A stretch of DNA of 64,000 nucleotides from CAVVTR01 sp963751245. GTDB taxonomy: Bacteria; Acidobacteriota; Thermoanaerobaculia; Thermoanaerobaculales; Thermoanaerobaculaceae. Where the stretch lies: positions 372,001-436,000 of the forward strand of contig CAVVTR010000007.1 in the NCBI GenBank assembly GCA_963751245.1, written 5' to 3'. Positions 38,889 to 47,681 of the stretch are shown piece after piece. Both the position numbers and the translations under genes were made by a program. Numbering within the stretch: position 1 is the stretch's first letter; the number at the start of each line of letters is the position of its first letter. The notes beneath the pieces were generated by a model. It made no database searches. It was given only the letters and a program-made list of their open reading frames with translations, and had not been told where the DNA came from.

Positions 38889-40682
38889 ATGAAGCACATC
38901 AGGAACTTCTGCATCATCGCGCACATCGACCACGGCAAGTCGACGCTGGCGGACCGCCTCCTCGAGCTCACCGGGGCGCTGACGGCGCGGGAGATGATGG
39001 ACCAGGTCCTCGACTCCATGGACCTGGAGCGGGAGCGCGGCATCACCATCAAGGCCCACGCGGTGACGCTGCGCTACCGGGCGAGGGACGGCCAGGACTA
39101 CCTGCTGAACCTCATCGACACCCCCGGCCACGTGGACTTCTCCTACGAGGTCTCGCGCTCGCTGGCCGCCTGCGAGGGCGCGCTGCTCGTGGTGGACGCC
39201 TCCCAGGGCGTCGAGGCGCAGACCCTGGCCAACGCCTACCTCGCCTCCGACCAGGGCCTCGAGCTGGTTCCGGTGATCAACAAGGTCGACCTGCCCCAGG
39301 CGGAGCCGGAGCGGGTGCGGGAGCAGATCGAGCAGGTCATCGGCCTCGACGCGTCCGACTGCCTCACCATCTCCGCCAAGACCGGCGCCGGCGTGCCCGA
39401 GGTGCTCGAAGAGCTGGTGCGCTCGGTGCCGCCGCCCCGGGGGAGCGAGGAGGGTCCGCTGCGGGCCCTCGTGTTCGACGCCGCCTACGACGCCTACAAG
39501 GGCGTCCGGTGCCTCGTCCGGGTGGTGGACGGCGTGCTGCGGCCGGGGCAGAAGATCCGCTTCATGGCCGCCGGGCGCGAGGCGCTGGCCGAGGAGGTTG
39601 GCGTCCTCTCGCCCCGGGCGGTGCCCCTGGAGCAGCTCGGCACCGGAGAGGTCGGCTACCTGTTCGCGGGGCTCAAGGAGCTCCGGCTGGTCCGCGTCGG
39701 CGACACCGTCACCGAGGTGGCGCGCCCCGCCTCCGAGGCCCTGCCCGGCTTCCGCGAGGCCAAGCCCATGGTCTTCGCCGGGCTCTACCCGGTGGACGCG
39801 TCGGCGTTCGGCGACCTCCGCGACGCCCTCGACAAGCTCTCCCTGAGCGACTCGGCCTTCACCTACCAGGCGGACACCTCGCAGGCGCTGGGGTTCGGCT
39901 TCCGCTGCGGCTTCCTGGGCCTCCTGCACATGGAGATCGCCCAGGAGCGCCTGGAGCGCGAGTTCGGCCTCGAGCTCATCACCACCGCCCCCAACGTGGC
40001 CTACCGCGTGCTCACCACCCGCGGCGAGGTGCTGGAGGTCGAGAACCCCGCGCAGCTTCCCGACCCCGGCCTCATCGAGGCCGTCGAAGAGCCCATCATC
40101 ACCGCCACCGTGCTCACCCCCGACTCGTACCTGGGCGGGGTGCTCAAGCTCCTCCAGGAGCGGCGCGGCGAGCAGGTTCGGCTGGAGTACATGGGAGGCG
40201 GACGGGTGCTGCTGGAGTACACGGTGCCCCTCGCCGAAGTCGTGCTGGACTTTTATGATAAGTTGAAGTCCGTGTCGCGGGGCTACGCCTCCTTCGACTA
40301 CCACTTCGCCGGCTACCGGGAGGGAGAGCTCGTCAAGCTGGACATTCTCGTGAACGGCGAACCCGTGGACGCGCTGGCCTTCATCGTCCACCGCTCGGCG
40401 GCGTACCAGCGGGCGCGGGCCATCGCATCCAAGCTGCGGGAGATGATCCCGCGGCAGCTGTTCGAGGTGACCATCCAGGCCGCCATCAACAACCGCGTCA
40501 TCGCCCGCGAGGTGGTAAAGCCGCTGCGCAAGAACGTCGTGGCCAAGTGCTACGGCGGCGACATCACCCGCAAGCGGAAGCTGCTCGAGCGGCAGAAGGA
40601 GGGCAAGAAGCGCCTCAAGCGCCTCGGGCGGGTGGACATCCCGCAGGATGCCTTCCTCGCCGTCCTCAAGGTGGAGACATGA
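38889..40682 (+). CDS. lepA: Elongation factor 4 (LepA)
   Basis: Ribosome-associated GTPase of 597 aa. P-loop AHIDHGKST at about residues 10-18, switch regions ERGITIKAHAV and DTPGHVDF, and NKVDLPQAEPERV are intact. The C-terminal LepA-specific domain ends in RKRKLLERQKEGKKRLKRLG, which is typical. Its stop overlaps the lepB start, a very common lepA-lepB pairing. Confidence 0.98.
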   Translation: MKHIRNFCIIAHIDHGKSTLADRLLELTGALTAREMMDQVLDSMDLERERGITIKAHAVTLRYRARDGQDYLLNLIDTPGHVDFSYEVSRSLAACEGALLVVDASQGVEAQTLANAYLASDQGLELVPVINKVDLPQAEPERVREQIEQVIGLDASDCLTISAKTGAGVPEVLEELVRSVPPPRGSEEGPLRALVFDAAYDAYKGVRCLVRVVDGVLRPGQKIRFMAAGREALAEEVGVLSPRAVPLEQLGTGEVGYLFAGLKELRLVRVGDTVTEVARPASEALPGFREAKPMVFAGLYPVDASAFGDLRDALDKLSLSDSAFTYQADTSQALGFGFRCGFLGLLHMEIAQERLEREFGLELITTAPNVAYRVLTTRGEVLEVENPAQLPDPGLIEAVEEPIITATVLTPDSYLGGVLKLLQERRGEQVRLEYMGGGRVLLEYTVPLAEVVLDFYDKLKSVSRGYASFDYHFAGYREGELVKLDILVNGEPVDALAFIVHRSAAYQRARAIASKLREMIPRQLFEVTIQAAINNRVIAREVVKPLRKNVVAKCYGGDITRKRKLLERQKEGKKRLKRLGRVDIPQDAFLAVLKVET

Positions 40683-41374
40683 GCAAGGGACACTGGTTCC
40701 GGGAGTACTACGAAGCGATCCTCGTCGCGGTCATCTTCACGCTCTTCGCGCGCACCTTCGTCGCCCAGGCGTTCAAGATCCCGACCGGCTCCATGGAGAA
40801 CAACCTCCTGGTCGGCGACCATCTCTTCGTCAACAAGTTCATCTATGCGCCGCACTTCGACACGCCCCTCTACAAGCTGCTGCCCTACCGGGCGCCGGAA
40901 CGGGGCGATGTGGTCGTGTTCAAGTACCCGCAGGATCCGTCGCGGGACTTCATCAAACGCGCGGTGGCCATCGGCGGCGACACCGTGGAGGTGGTCAACA
41001 AGGAGCTGTTTGTCGACGGCAAGGAAGAGCACAACCCCCACGTCATCCACACGGACCAGCAGACCTACCCGAACTCCCCCTACCTGCCGGCGTCGATCCG
41101 GGACCGCGACCAGTTCGGGCCGGTGACCGTGCCCAGGGGGTACGTCTTCTGCATGGGCGACAACCGCGACAACTCCTACGACTCGCGCTTCTGGGGCCCG
41201 GTGCCCGACAGTTACCTCAAGGGCCGGGCCCTGTTCATCTACTGGTCCTACGAGGCCCCGCCCAACTCCGAGGAGTGGCACGGCGTGCTGCACCGGATCA
41301 GCCAGCTCGGCTCCGTGGCCGTGCACTTCTTCACGCGGACGCGGTGGTCAAGGACGTTCAGGGTGGTGCGCTAA
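40679..41374 (+). CDS. lepB: Signal peptidase I
   Basis: Membrane-bound serine/lysine protease of 231 aa that removes signal peptides. One N-terminal anchor helix (about residues 11-30), the catalytic serine S38 in PTGSMENNLL and lysine K93 in FIKRAVAIGGD are present, then GDNRDNSYDSRFWGPV (box E). Coupled to lepA by an ATGA overlap. Confidence 0.96.
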   Translation: MSKGHWFREYYEAILVAVIFTLFARTFVAQAFKIPTGSMENNLLVGDHLFVNKFIYAPHFDTPLYKLLPYRAPERGDVVVFKYPQDPSRDFIKRAVAIGGDTVEVVNKELFVDGKEEHNPHVIHTDQQTYPNSPYLPASIRDRDQFGPVTVPRGYVFCMGDNRDNSYDSRFWGPVPDSYLKGRALFIYWSYEAPPNSEEWHGVLHRISQLGSVAVHFFTRTRWSRTFRVVR

Positions 41375-41394
41375 GATTCCTCGTGGAGGCCCGC

Positions 41395-41760
41395 ATGGAA
41401 CGGAGACACGAGCACGGCCGAGGCGCGGTGGGGTGCCTCTTCTCCCTGGTGGTGATCGGGGTCCTGGTGCTGATCGGGGCCAAGGCGATCCCGGCGCGGA
41501 TCGCGGTCGCCGAGCTCCAGGACTACGCCGTCCGGCAGGCGGAGAGCGCCTCGCTGCCCGGTTACTCCGACGAGGCGATCGCCAAGCGTCTCCTGGAGAA
41601 GGCGCAGGAGCTCAAGCTCCCCGTTGAGGCCAGCGCCATCAACGTGTCCAGGGGCGGCGGCGAGATCCGCGTCCACCTGCAGTACGACATGCCCCTCGAC
41701 TTCGGCTTCTACACCTACCGCTGGAAGATCGACCGCAGCATCGAGCGCGTGTTGTTCTGA
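41395..41760 (+). CDS. Small single-pass membrane protein (DUF4845-like)
   Basis: Protein of 121 aa with one transmembrane helix at about residues 12-30 and an extracytoplasmic tail of mixed helix and strands (GGGEIRVHLQYDMPLDF). It resembles DUF4845/pilin-assembly-like small proteins often found next to lepB; function unknown. ATG 41395 follows GGAGG. An in-frame GTG at 41383 sits 5 nt after TAAGAT (41372-41377) and could be a leaderless start. Confidence 0.65.
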   Translation: MERRHEHGRGAVGCLFSLVVIGVLVLIGAKAIPARIAVAELQDYAVRQAESASLPGYSDEAIAKRLLEKAQELKLPVEASAINVSRGGGEIRVHLQYDMPLDFGFYTYRWKIDRSIERVLF

Positions 41761-41778
41761 GCCGGCCCCACGACGGCG

Positions 41779-41919
41779 CTATCCCTCCCCGTCCCCGGTG
41801 TGGCGGCGCCTGCGGCGCTCCACCGCGTAGAGCACCTGCCACAGGCACCAGGCGGTGCCGGTGATGATCAGCACCCAGCTGGTGAGGAGAAACGCCCAGC
41901 CTCCAGGAGTCAGGGTCAT
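41779..41919 (-). CDS. MetS-like small subunit of an NSS transporter
   Basis: A 46-aa single-pass membrane peptide (hydrophobic residues about 8-28, then an Arg-rich tail). It overlaps the stop of the neighbouring sodium symporter by 4 nt (ATGA). In Corynebacterium the small MetS peptide is needed for MetP, an NSS-family methionine transporter; size, topology and coupling are alike here. Sequence similarity is too short to prove homology. Confidence 0.7.
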   Translation of the reverse strand: MTLTPGGWAFLLTSWVLIITGTAWCLWQVLYAVERRRRRHTGDGEG

Positions 41920-43499
41920 CGTGCCGCCTCCTTCCGGTGGCGGCGCCACGCCACCGCCACCAGCACCACGAACAGCACGATCGTGGCCAGCATCATGGCG
42001 CGGGCGCCCAGCGCGTACGGCACGTCGGCCGGCGCGTAGGCCCCCGTGCCCGCCGGGGTCTTCTTGAAGAACAGCACCGGCAGCGCGTCCTGGAACCCCC
42101 AGGCGCCGAGGAGCACGAGCAGGTACACGGGGGTGACCACCGTGATGACGAAGCGGAGGATGCGGGGCAGCCGGATGTCCGCCGCCCGTGTGATCTCCTT
42201 CCACCCCTTCTTCATGCCGAAGATCCAGGCGAACAGGATCACCTCGATCACCGCGAAGACCACGAGGCCGAAGGTACCGGCCCAGAAGTCCAGCTCGTCG
42301 AGGAAGCCATGGCCCAGGAAGAACACGCAGGGCAGGCCACCGGCCAGGAGCAGCGCCCCGGTGGCCGTCACCGCGCGGTTGCGCGTCCAACGCAGCTCGT
42401 CCTGGAAGAACGTGATGGCGGGCTGGGCCAGCGCCACCGAGGACGTGATCCCGGCGAAGAACAGCAGGCCGAACCACAGCGTGCCGTAGAGCGGCCCGAG
42501 GGCGCCCATCTTCTGGAAGATCAGCGGCATCGCCTCGAACCCCAGGTTGAACGAGCCCTGGGTGGCGATCTGGTGGGTTGCCTGGATGCCGAAGAATGCC
42601 ACCGCGACGGGAATCGCGATGGAGCCGCCCAGGATCACCTCGGCGAACTCGTTGGTGGCCGAGGTGGTCAGCCCGGTGAGGGCGATGTCGTCGTCCTCCT
42701 TCACGTAGGAGGCGTAGGTGTGGATGGAGCCGGTGCCGATGGACAGGGTGAAGAAGATCTGCCCCGCGGCGGCCAGCCACACCACCGGGTTGCCCAGCGC
42801 CGACAGGTCCGGGTTCCACAGGTACGCGAACCCGGCCGCCACGTTGTTGGCGGGGTGGGTGGGATCGGGCGCCCCCAGCGTCACGACCCGGACGAGGAGC
42901 ACGATGGCGAAGAGGAACAGGGCGGGCAGGGCGATCTTGGCGAGGCGCTCGATGCCCCGGGAGATGCCCCTGGACAGCACCCAGAGGTTGATGCCCAGGG
43001 TCACCAGGTAGAACACCAGCACCGTGGTGAAGCCGGAGAAGAACGTGGACCCGCCGCCGGGGGTCGTGATCCCCTGGAACTGCTGCAGGAACCGGTTCAT
43101 GGCCCCGAAGGTGTCCACGCCCCAGTAGGTCTTCACCGCCGAGAACCCCGAGTAGGCGAACGTCCACCCCTCGATCGTCGTGTAGTAGGTGACGAACGTC
43201 AGCGGAATCGCGATGCCCAGCGCCCCCAGGTACTTGGCCACGGGGTGTTTCCACAGCAGCTCGAACATCCCCGGCGTGGTGCCGTGCCCGTGGGCGCCGC
43301 CGTGGCGCCCGATCGCCCACTCCACCCACATCAGCGGGATGCCGAGCAGCACGAGGGCGATGAAGTAGGGGATCATGAACGCCCCGCCCCCGTTGAGCGC
43401 CGCCTGCCTTGGAAACCTGAGGAAGTTACCGAGCCCGACCGCGTTGCCCGCCATGGCCAGGATCAGGCCGATGCGGGAGCCCCACCGTTCCCGTTTCAC
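41916..43499 (-). CDS. Sodium-dependent transporter, NSS (SNF) family
   Basis: Symporter of 527 aa with about 11-12 membrane helices. The NSS signature AGNAVGLGNFLRFPRQAALNGGGAF lies at about residues 16-40 and supplies sodium and substrate contacts in LeuT-fold proteins. It carries SIGTGSIHTYASYVKEDDD-type sequence in TM6. Substrates are probably amino acids; the linked small subunit points to MetP-like transport. GTG start with GGGGGGAG upstream. Divergent from the second NSS gene. Confidence 0.93.
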   Translation of the reverse strand: MKRERWGSRIGLILAMAGNAVGLGNFLRFPRQAALNGGGAFMIPYFIALVLLGIPLMWVEWAIGRHGGAHGHGTTPGMFELLWKHPVAKYLGALGIAIPLTFVTYYTTIEGWTFAYSGFSAVKTYWGVDTFGAMNRFLQQFQGITTPGGGSTFFSGFTTVLVFYLVTLGINLWVLSRGISRGIERLAKIALPALFLFAIVLLVRVVTLGAPDPTHPANNVAAGFAYLWNPDLSALGNPVVWLAAAGQIFFTLSIGTGSIHTYASYVKEDDDIALTGLTTSATNEFAEVILGGSIAIPVAVAFFGIQATHQIATQGSFNLGFEAMPLIFQKMGALGPLYGTLWFGLLFFAGITSSVALAQPAITFFQDELRWTRNRAVTATGALLLAGGLPCVFFLGHGFLDELDFWAGTFGLVVFAVIEVILFAWIFGMKKGWKEITRAADIRLPRILRFVITVVTPVYLLVLLGAWGFQDALPVLFFKKTPAGTGAYAPADVPYALGARAMMLATIVLFVVLVAVAWRRHRKEAAR

Positions 43500-43568
43500 A
43501 CGCTCCCCCCAACGAAAAGCAGCGCGCCGAGAGCCAGTTCTCAGGCGTGTACCGCCAACAGCTCCCTG

Positions 43569-43576
43569 TATAATAC
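43569..43576. promoter_or_regulatory. Overlapping divergent -10 boxes
   Basis: The near-palindrome GTATAATAC offers TATAAT (43569-43574) toward the plus-strand transporter and TATTAT on the minus strand toward the other one. Either or both genes could start here. No clear -35 box is seen on either side. Confidence 0.5.
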
Positions 43577-43713
43577 GCCCAGAATGACGCCTTCCCCTGT
43601 CGTGCCCCCTTGCGTTTCCGGCTCGCGGGCGACGGGACTCCCGGCCGGCGTCGCGACCGCGCCCCCCGATCCGCGGCGGAGCGCCGGCTGTTCACGCGAA
43701 GGAGCTCGCTGGC

Positions 43714-45081
43714 ATGGCATCGTCTGATCGCGGCGCGTGGGGATCCAAGGCAGCGTTCATTCTCGCCGCCGCCGGCTCGGCCGTCGGGCTGGGCAACGTG
43801 TGGCGGTTCCCCACCACCGTGGGCAAGAGCGGCGGCGCCGCCTTCGTCGTCATCTACCTCGTGTGCGTGCTGGCCATCGGGCTTCCCGTCATGCTGGCGG
43901 AGCTGGCAGTGGGCCGCAACACCGAGAAGAACCCGGTGGGCGCCTTCGTCCGGCTGGCCCCGAGGACTCTGTGGAAGTGGGTGGGCGCCCTGGGCGTGCT
44001 CACCGGTGTGGCGATCCTCTCCTACTACAGCGTCATCGCCGGCTGGACCGTGGGGTACATCTTCAAGACCGCCACCGGCGCCTTCACCGCCACCGAGACC
44101 CCCCAGATGGTGAGCCACGCCTTCACCGCCCTGATCGCGAGCCCCGGCACGGCGCTGGGGCTGCACGCCCTGTTCATGGCGGCCACCATGGCGGTGGTGA
44201 TCGGCGGCGTGAAGGCGGGCATCGAGCGGTGGTCCAAGGTGCTCATGCCGGCGCTGTTCGCCATCCTCGTGCTGCTCGTGATCCGCTCCGTGACGCTGCC
44301 GGGCGCCGAGGCGGGGCTCGCCTTCTACCTCAAGCCCGACTTCTCCAAGGTCACGACGGCCACGGTGATGAGCGCGCTGGGCCAGGCGTTCTTCTCGCTG
44401 TCGCTGGGCATGGGGGCGATGATCACCTACGGCAGCTACCTGTCCAAGCGCGAGAACCTTTTCTCGGCGGCCGTCTGGGTGTCCATGGCCGACACGGCCA
44501 TCGCCATCCTCGCCGGCTTCGCCATCTTCCCCGCCCTGTTCACCATCCCCGGCGTGCAGCCCTCCGAGGGGGCGGGGCTCATCTTCATGGTGCTCCCCGC
44601 CATCTTCGCCAGGATCCCCGGCGGCATCGTCTTCGGCACCGGCTTCTTCAGCCTGCTGGCCATCGCGGCCCTGACGTCCTCCATCTCGCTCCTCGAGGTG
44701 GTTGTCGCGTACTTCATCGACGAGAAGGGGTGGTCGCGCCGGAGAGCCGTGCTCACCTTCGGCACCGTCGCTTTCGTGGTCGGCATCCCCGCGGCGCTGG
44801 GCAACGGGGCCGTGGGCTTCCTGACGGAGCTGCCCCTCGTCCACGCCTCGTTCCTGGATACCATGGACCACCTCTTCGGCAACTTCTCCCTGGCCATCGG
44901 CGCGTTGTTGCTGGCGCTGTTCGTGGGGTGGCGGTGGGGGGTGCGGCGGGCCGGCGAGGAGATCCGCTTCGCCGAGCAGCCCTCCTGGGTGGGGCCGGCA
45001 TGGAGCTTCCTCATCCGCTTCGCCTGTCCCCTCGCCATCGCCGCCATCTTCATCAAGCTCCTGGTGACCGGGGGCTCGTGA
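43714..45081 (+). CDS. Sodium-dependent transporter, NSS (SNF) family
   Basis: Symporter of 455 aa, a paralogue of the divergent gene. It has the signature AAGSAVGLGNVWRFPTTVGKSGGAAF at about residues 19-44 and about 11 membrane helices, including SLGMGAMITYGSYLSK in TM6. It belongs to the shorter bacterial type (MhsT/TyrT/YocR-like) and lacks an adjacent small-subunit gene. AAGGAG precedes the ATG. Confidence 0.93.
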   Translation: MASSDRGAWGSKAAFILAAAGSAVGLGNVWRFPTTVGKSGGAAFVVIYLVCVLAIGLPVMLAELAVGRNTEKNPVGAFVRLAPRTLWKWVGALGVLTGVAILSYYSVIAGWTVGYIFKTATGAFTATETPQMVSHAFTALIASPGTALGLHALFMAATMAVVIGGVKAGIERWSKVLMPALFAILVLLVIRSVTLPGAEAGLAFYLKPDFSKVTTATVMSALGQAFFSLSLGMGAMITYGSYLSKRENLFSAAVWVSMADTAIAILAGFAIFPALFTIPGVQPSEGAGLIFMVLPAIFARIPGGIVFGTGFFSLLAIAALTSSISLLEVVVAYFIDEKGWSRRRAVLTFGTVAFVVGIPAALGNGAVGFLTELPLVHASFLDTMDHLFGNFSLAIGALLLALFVGWRWGVRRAGEEIRFAEQPSWVGPAWSFLIRFACPLAIAAIFIKLLVTGGS

Positions 45082-45091
45082 GCGCTCCCGG

Positions 45092-45120
45092 TTGCAGATC
45101 GCGCCGCTCCCCGGTAGCCT
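45092..45120 (+). promoter_or_regulatory. Leaderless promoter of the APC permease
   Basis: TTGCAG (45092-45097), a 17-nt spacer and TAGCCT (45115-45120), with the ATG at 45128 only 7 nt beyond. Both boxes and spacing fit, making this the best supported leaderless start in the window. Confidence 0.65.
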
Positions 45121-45127
45121 CCGTAAG

Positions 45128-46591
45128 ATGAGTGCCTCCCTCCGAGAGCTCTTCCGCACCAAGCCCCTCGCCGACCTCCAGGAGGAAGGCGCCACCAGCA
45201 GCCTGAGCCGCAAGCTCGGCACCATCGACCTCATCGGCCTTGGCATCGGCGCCATCATCGGTGCCGGCATCTTCGCCACCGTGGGGACCGCCGCGGCCGG
45301 TGACGCGGCCCGCCCCGGGGCGGGTCCGGGCATCATCCTGTCGTTCGTGCTCACCGCGGCGGTGTGCGGCCTCGCCGCCTTCTGCTACGCCGAGCTCGCG
45401 GCGCTGGTGCCCATCGCCGGCTCCGCCTACACCTACGCCTACGCCACCCTGGGCGAGCTCCTCGCCTGGGTGATCGGCTGGGATCTCATCATTGAATACG
45501 CCGTCGGCAACATCGCCGTGGCCATCTCGTGGTCGGGGTACTTCCGGGAGATGCTGCGGGGGGTCGGCATCGTCATCCCGGCCTGGCTGTCCACCGACCT
45601 GCGCACGGCGCTGCAGAGCCCCGACATCGTGGCCTCGGCGCCCCACCTCTTCGGCGTCCCCCTGATCGTCAACCTTCCCGCGGCGGCCATCGTCCTGCTC
45701 ATCACCTGGGTGCTGGTCATCGGCATCAAGGAGTCGGCGCGCCTCAACGCCACCATGGTCATCACGAAGCTCATCGTGCTGGCCTTCTTCGTCGTGGTCG
45801 GCGCCTTCTACGTCCAGCCCGCCAACTGGAAGCCGTTCATGCCCAACGGGTGGCACGGCGTGTGGGCGGGGGCGGCCATCGTGTTCTTCGCCTTCATCGG
45901 CTTCGACGCCGTCTCCACCGTGGCCGAGGAGACGCGAAACCCGGGGCGGGACCTGCCCCGGGGGATCATCGGCTCGCTGATCATCTCCACCGTCATCTAC
46001 GTCATCGTCGCCGCCGTGGTCACCGGCATGGTGCCGTGGTTCGACCTCCACACCGCCGAGCCGCTCACCGTCGCCATGAACCGGTACAACCTGGCCTGGG
46101 CGGCGGGCATCGTGGCGGTGGGCTCGGTGGCGGCCCACACGGCGGTGCTCCTCGTCTTCCAGCTCGGGCAGCCGCGCATCTTCTACTCCATGGCGCGGGA
46201 CGGGCTGCTCCCCAAGACGTTCGCCAAGGTGCACCCGAAGTACCACACCCCCTACGTCACCACCATCCTCACCGGCGTCGTCGTGGCCGCCTTCGCCGCC
46301 TTCGCCAACATCGAGGAGATGGTGGACCTCACCAACATCGGCACCCTGTTCGCCTTCGCCCTGGTCTCCGCCGGCGTGATCGTGCTGCGGCGCACCAACC
46401 CGCAGGCCCACCGGCCGTTCCGGGCGCCTCTGGTGCCGTGGCTGCCGCTGCTCGCCATGGCGGCGTGCATCTTCCTGGCGGCGGGGTTGCCCCTCATCAC
46501 CTGGCTGCGCTTCGCCATCTGGTTGGTGGTGGGGATGGCGGTCTACTTCTTCTACGGCCGTTCCCGCTCGACCCTGGGCGCCCGCGGGTAG
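45128..46591 (+). CDS. Amino acid permease, APC family
   Basis: Cationic/neutral amino-acid transporter of 487 aa with about 12 membrane helices. It has LGTIDLIGLGIGAIIGAGIFATVG at about residues 30-53 (the APC substrate-binding GxG), CYAELAALVPIAGSAYTYAY, FAFIGFDAVSTVAEETRNPGRDLPRGI and FSMARDGLLP-like sequence (FYSMARDGLLPKTFAKVHP). YfnA/CAT-type by these motifs; the substrate is not identified. I place the start at ATG 45128 and not at the upstream TTG. Confidence 0.92.
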   Translation: MSASLRELFRTKPLADLQEEGATSSLSRKLGTIDLIGLGIGAIIGAGIFATVGTAAAGDAARPGAGPGIILSFVLTAAVCGLAAFCYAELAALVPIAGSAYTYAYATLGELLAWVIGWDLIIEYAVGNIAVAISWSGYFREMLRGVGIVIPAWLSTDLRTALQSPDIVASAPHLFGVPLIVNLPAAAIVLLITWVLVIGIKESARLNATMVITKLIVLAFFVVVGAFYVQPANWKPFMPNGWHGVWAGAAIVFFAFIGFDAVSTVAEETRNPGRDLPRGIIGSLIISTVIYVIVAAVVTGMVPWFDLHTAEPLTVAMNRYNLAWAAGIVAVGSVAAHTAVLLVFQLGQPRIFYSMARDGLLPKTFAKVHPKYHTPYVTTILTGVVVAAFAAFANIEEMVDLTNIGTLFAFALVSAGVIVLRRTNPQAHRPFRAPLVPWLPLLAMAACIFLAAGLPLITWLRFAIWLVVGMAVYFFYGRSRSTLGARG

Positions 46592-46598
46592 GCGCCGG

Positions 46599-47681
46599 TC
46601 AGAAGATCACGTAGCCGCCGTTGCGGATGACGGTCTTCTTGCCCTCGGCGCGGTGCACCACGGCCCGGGTCACCTGGATCGGGTTGCCGCGGGCGTAGAC
46701 GATGTCCTGGTGGATCACCGTCGCGGGGTTCAGGAAGTTCTTCACCCCGGTCTTGCCCCCGAGGTGGTCCGAGCGGCCGTAGGCCCAGTGGAACCCGGCC
46801 TTCTCGTCCTCCAGGACGTTGCCGGTGACCTCCGCCCAGTCGTTGCAGCCGAACGCCACCTCTGCGATGTTGGCGCGGGTCGGGTCGGCGGCGAAGAATG
46901 ACCGCAGGTCGTGCGCCTCCCGGCTGTTGCCCTCGACCCGGGTGATGTGGTTCTCCGCCACGCGGAACACCACCAGCTCGTCCTTGAGCCGGGTCGGGAT
47001 GGTCCCCTGAGTCTTGGACACCATGCCCGGGTGCTCCCCCTCGTAGGGCACGATGAACGTCTCGCCGGAGGGGAGGTTGATGATGCGGTCCCCCTTCTTG
47101 CCGCGCGGCAGGAAGCCGTCGTCCACCTCGGGGGTGCGGTAGCGCAGGTCGAACAGGCAGGAGTGGCCCGACGAAAACTCCACGTTGAGGGCGTAGGCGC
47201 CGTGGAGGAGCAGGTAGAGCAGCTCGCAGCGGCGGGACACCTCGCGGTAGTCCGCCGACAGCGCCGTCTTCTCCATGCGCTTCTCCACCCCCGGCATGGA
47301 GGCGGCGCGGAAGTCCTGCTTGCGCTTGCACACGTCGTCGAGGGCGGCGGTAGCGGAGAACTCGGTGAGGAAGGCAGCCAGCGTGCTGCCCAGGAGGACG
47401 TCGTCCAGAGCCACCCGCCTGCCGTCCATCTCGGCCTCGCCGGGCAGGTCGCCGCCGTGCATCCCGGTGGCGGGGTAGGTCAGCAGAGGGTTGGTGGAGA
47501 ACTGCCGGGCCCGCCCCAGGGCCGTGAACGCCTTCTGCCACTCCACGGCCATGGCGCGGCGCTCCTTCCAGGCGGGGGAGTCGTCCCCGCCGGCGCGCGG
47601 CTCGTCGCAGGCCACCGTGACCACCTCGCCAGGCTGGGGGTCGAAGACGTCAGTGAGAAGCTTGATCAGGTCAAACGCCAT
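46599..47681 (-). CDS. Leucyl aminopeptidase (aminopeptidase T, M29-like)
   Basis: A 360-aa protein with the late-domain pattern of M29 aminopeptidases: EVAFGCND, VTGNVLEDEKAGFHWAYGRSDHLGG and a following HQD, where Glu, His, Tyr and Asp residues bind two metal ions. GEVVTVACDEPRAGGD at the N-terminus is unlike AmpS. The metal-binding spacing is recognisable but the overall similarity is partial, so hydrolase activity is an inference. I chose ATG 47681 over a GTG 12 nt upstream because a GGAGG site precedes it. It overlaps truA by 11 nt. Confidence 0.65.
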   Translation of the reverse strand: MAFDLIKLLTDVFDPQPGEVVTVACDEPRAGGDDSPAWKERRAMAVEWQKAFTALGRARQFSTNPLLTYPATGMHGGDLPGEAEMDGRRVALDDVLLGSTLAAFLTEFSATAALDDVCKRKQDFRAASMPGVEKRMEKTALSADYREVSRRCELLYLLLHGAYALNVEFSSGHSCLFDLRYRTPEVDDGFLPRGKKGDRIINLPSGETFIVPYEGEHPGMVSKTQGTIPTRLKDELVVFRVAENHITRVEGNSREAHDLRSFFAADPTRANIAEVAFGCNDWAEVTGNVLEDEKAGFHWAYGRSDHLGGKTGVKNFLNPATVIHQDIVYARGNPIQVTRAVVHRAEGKKTVIRNGGYVIF

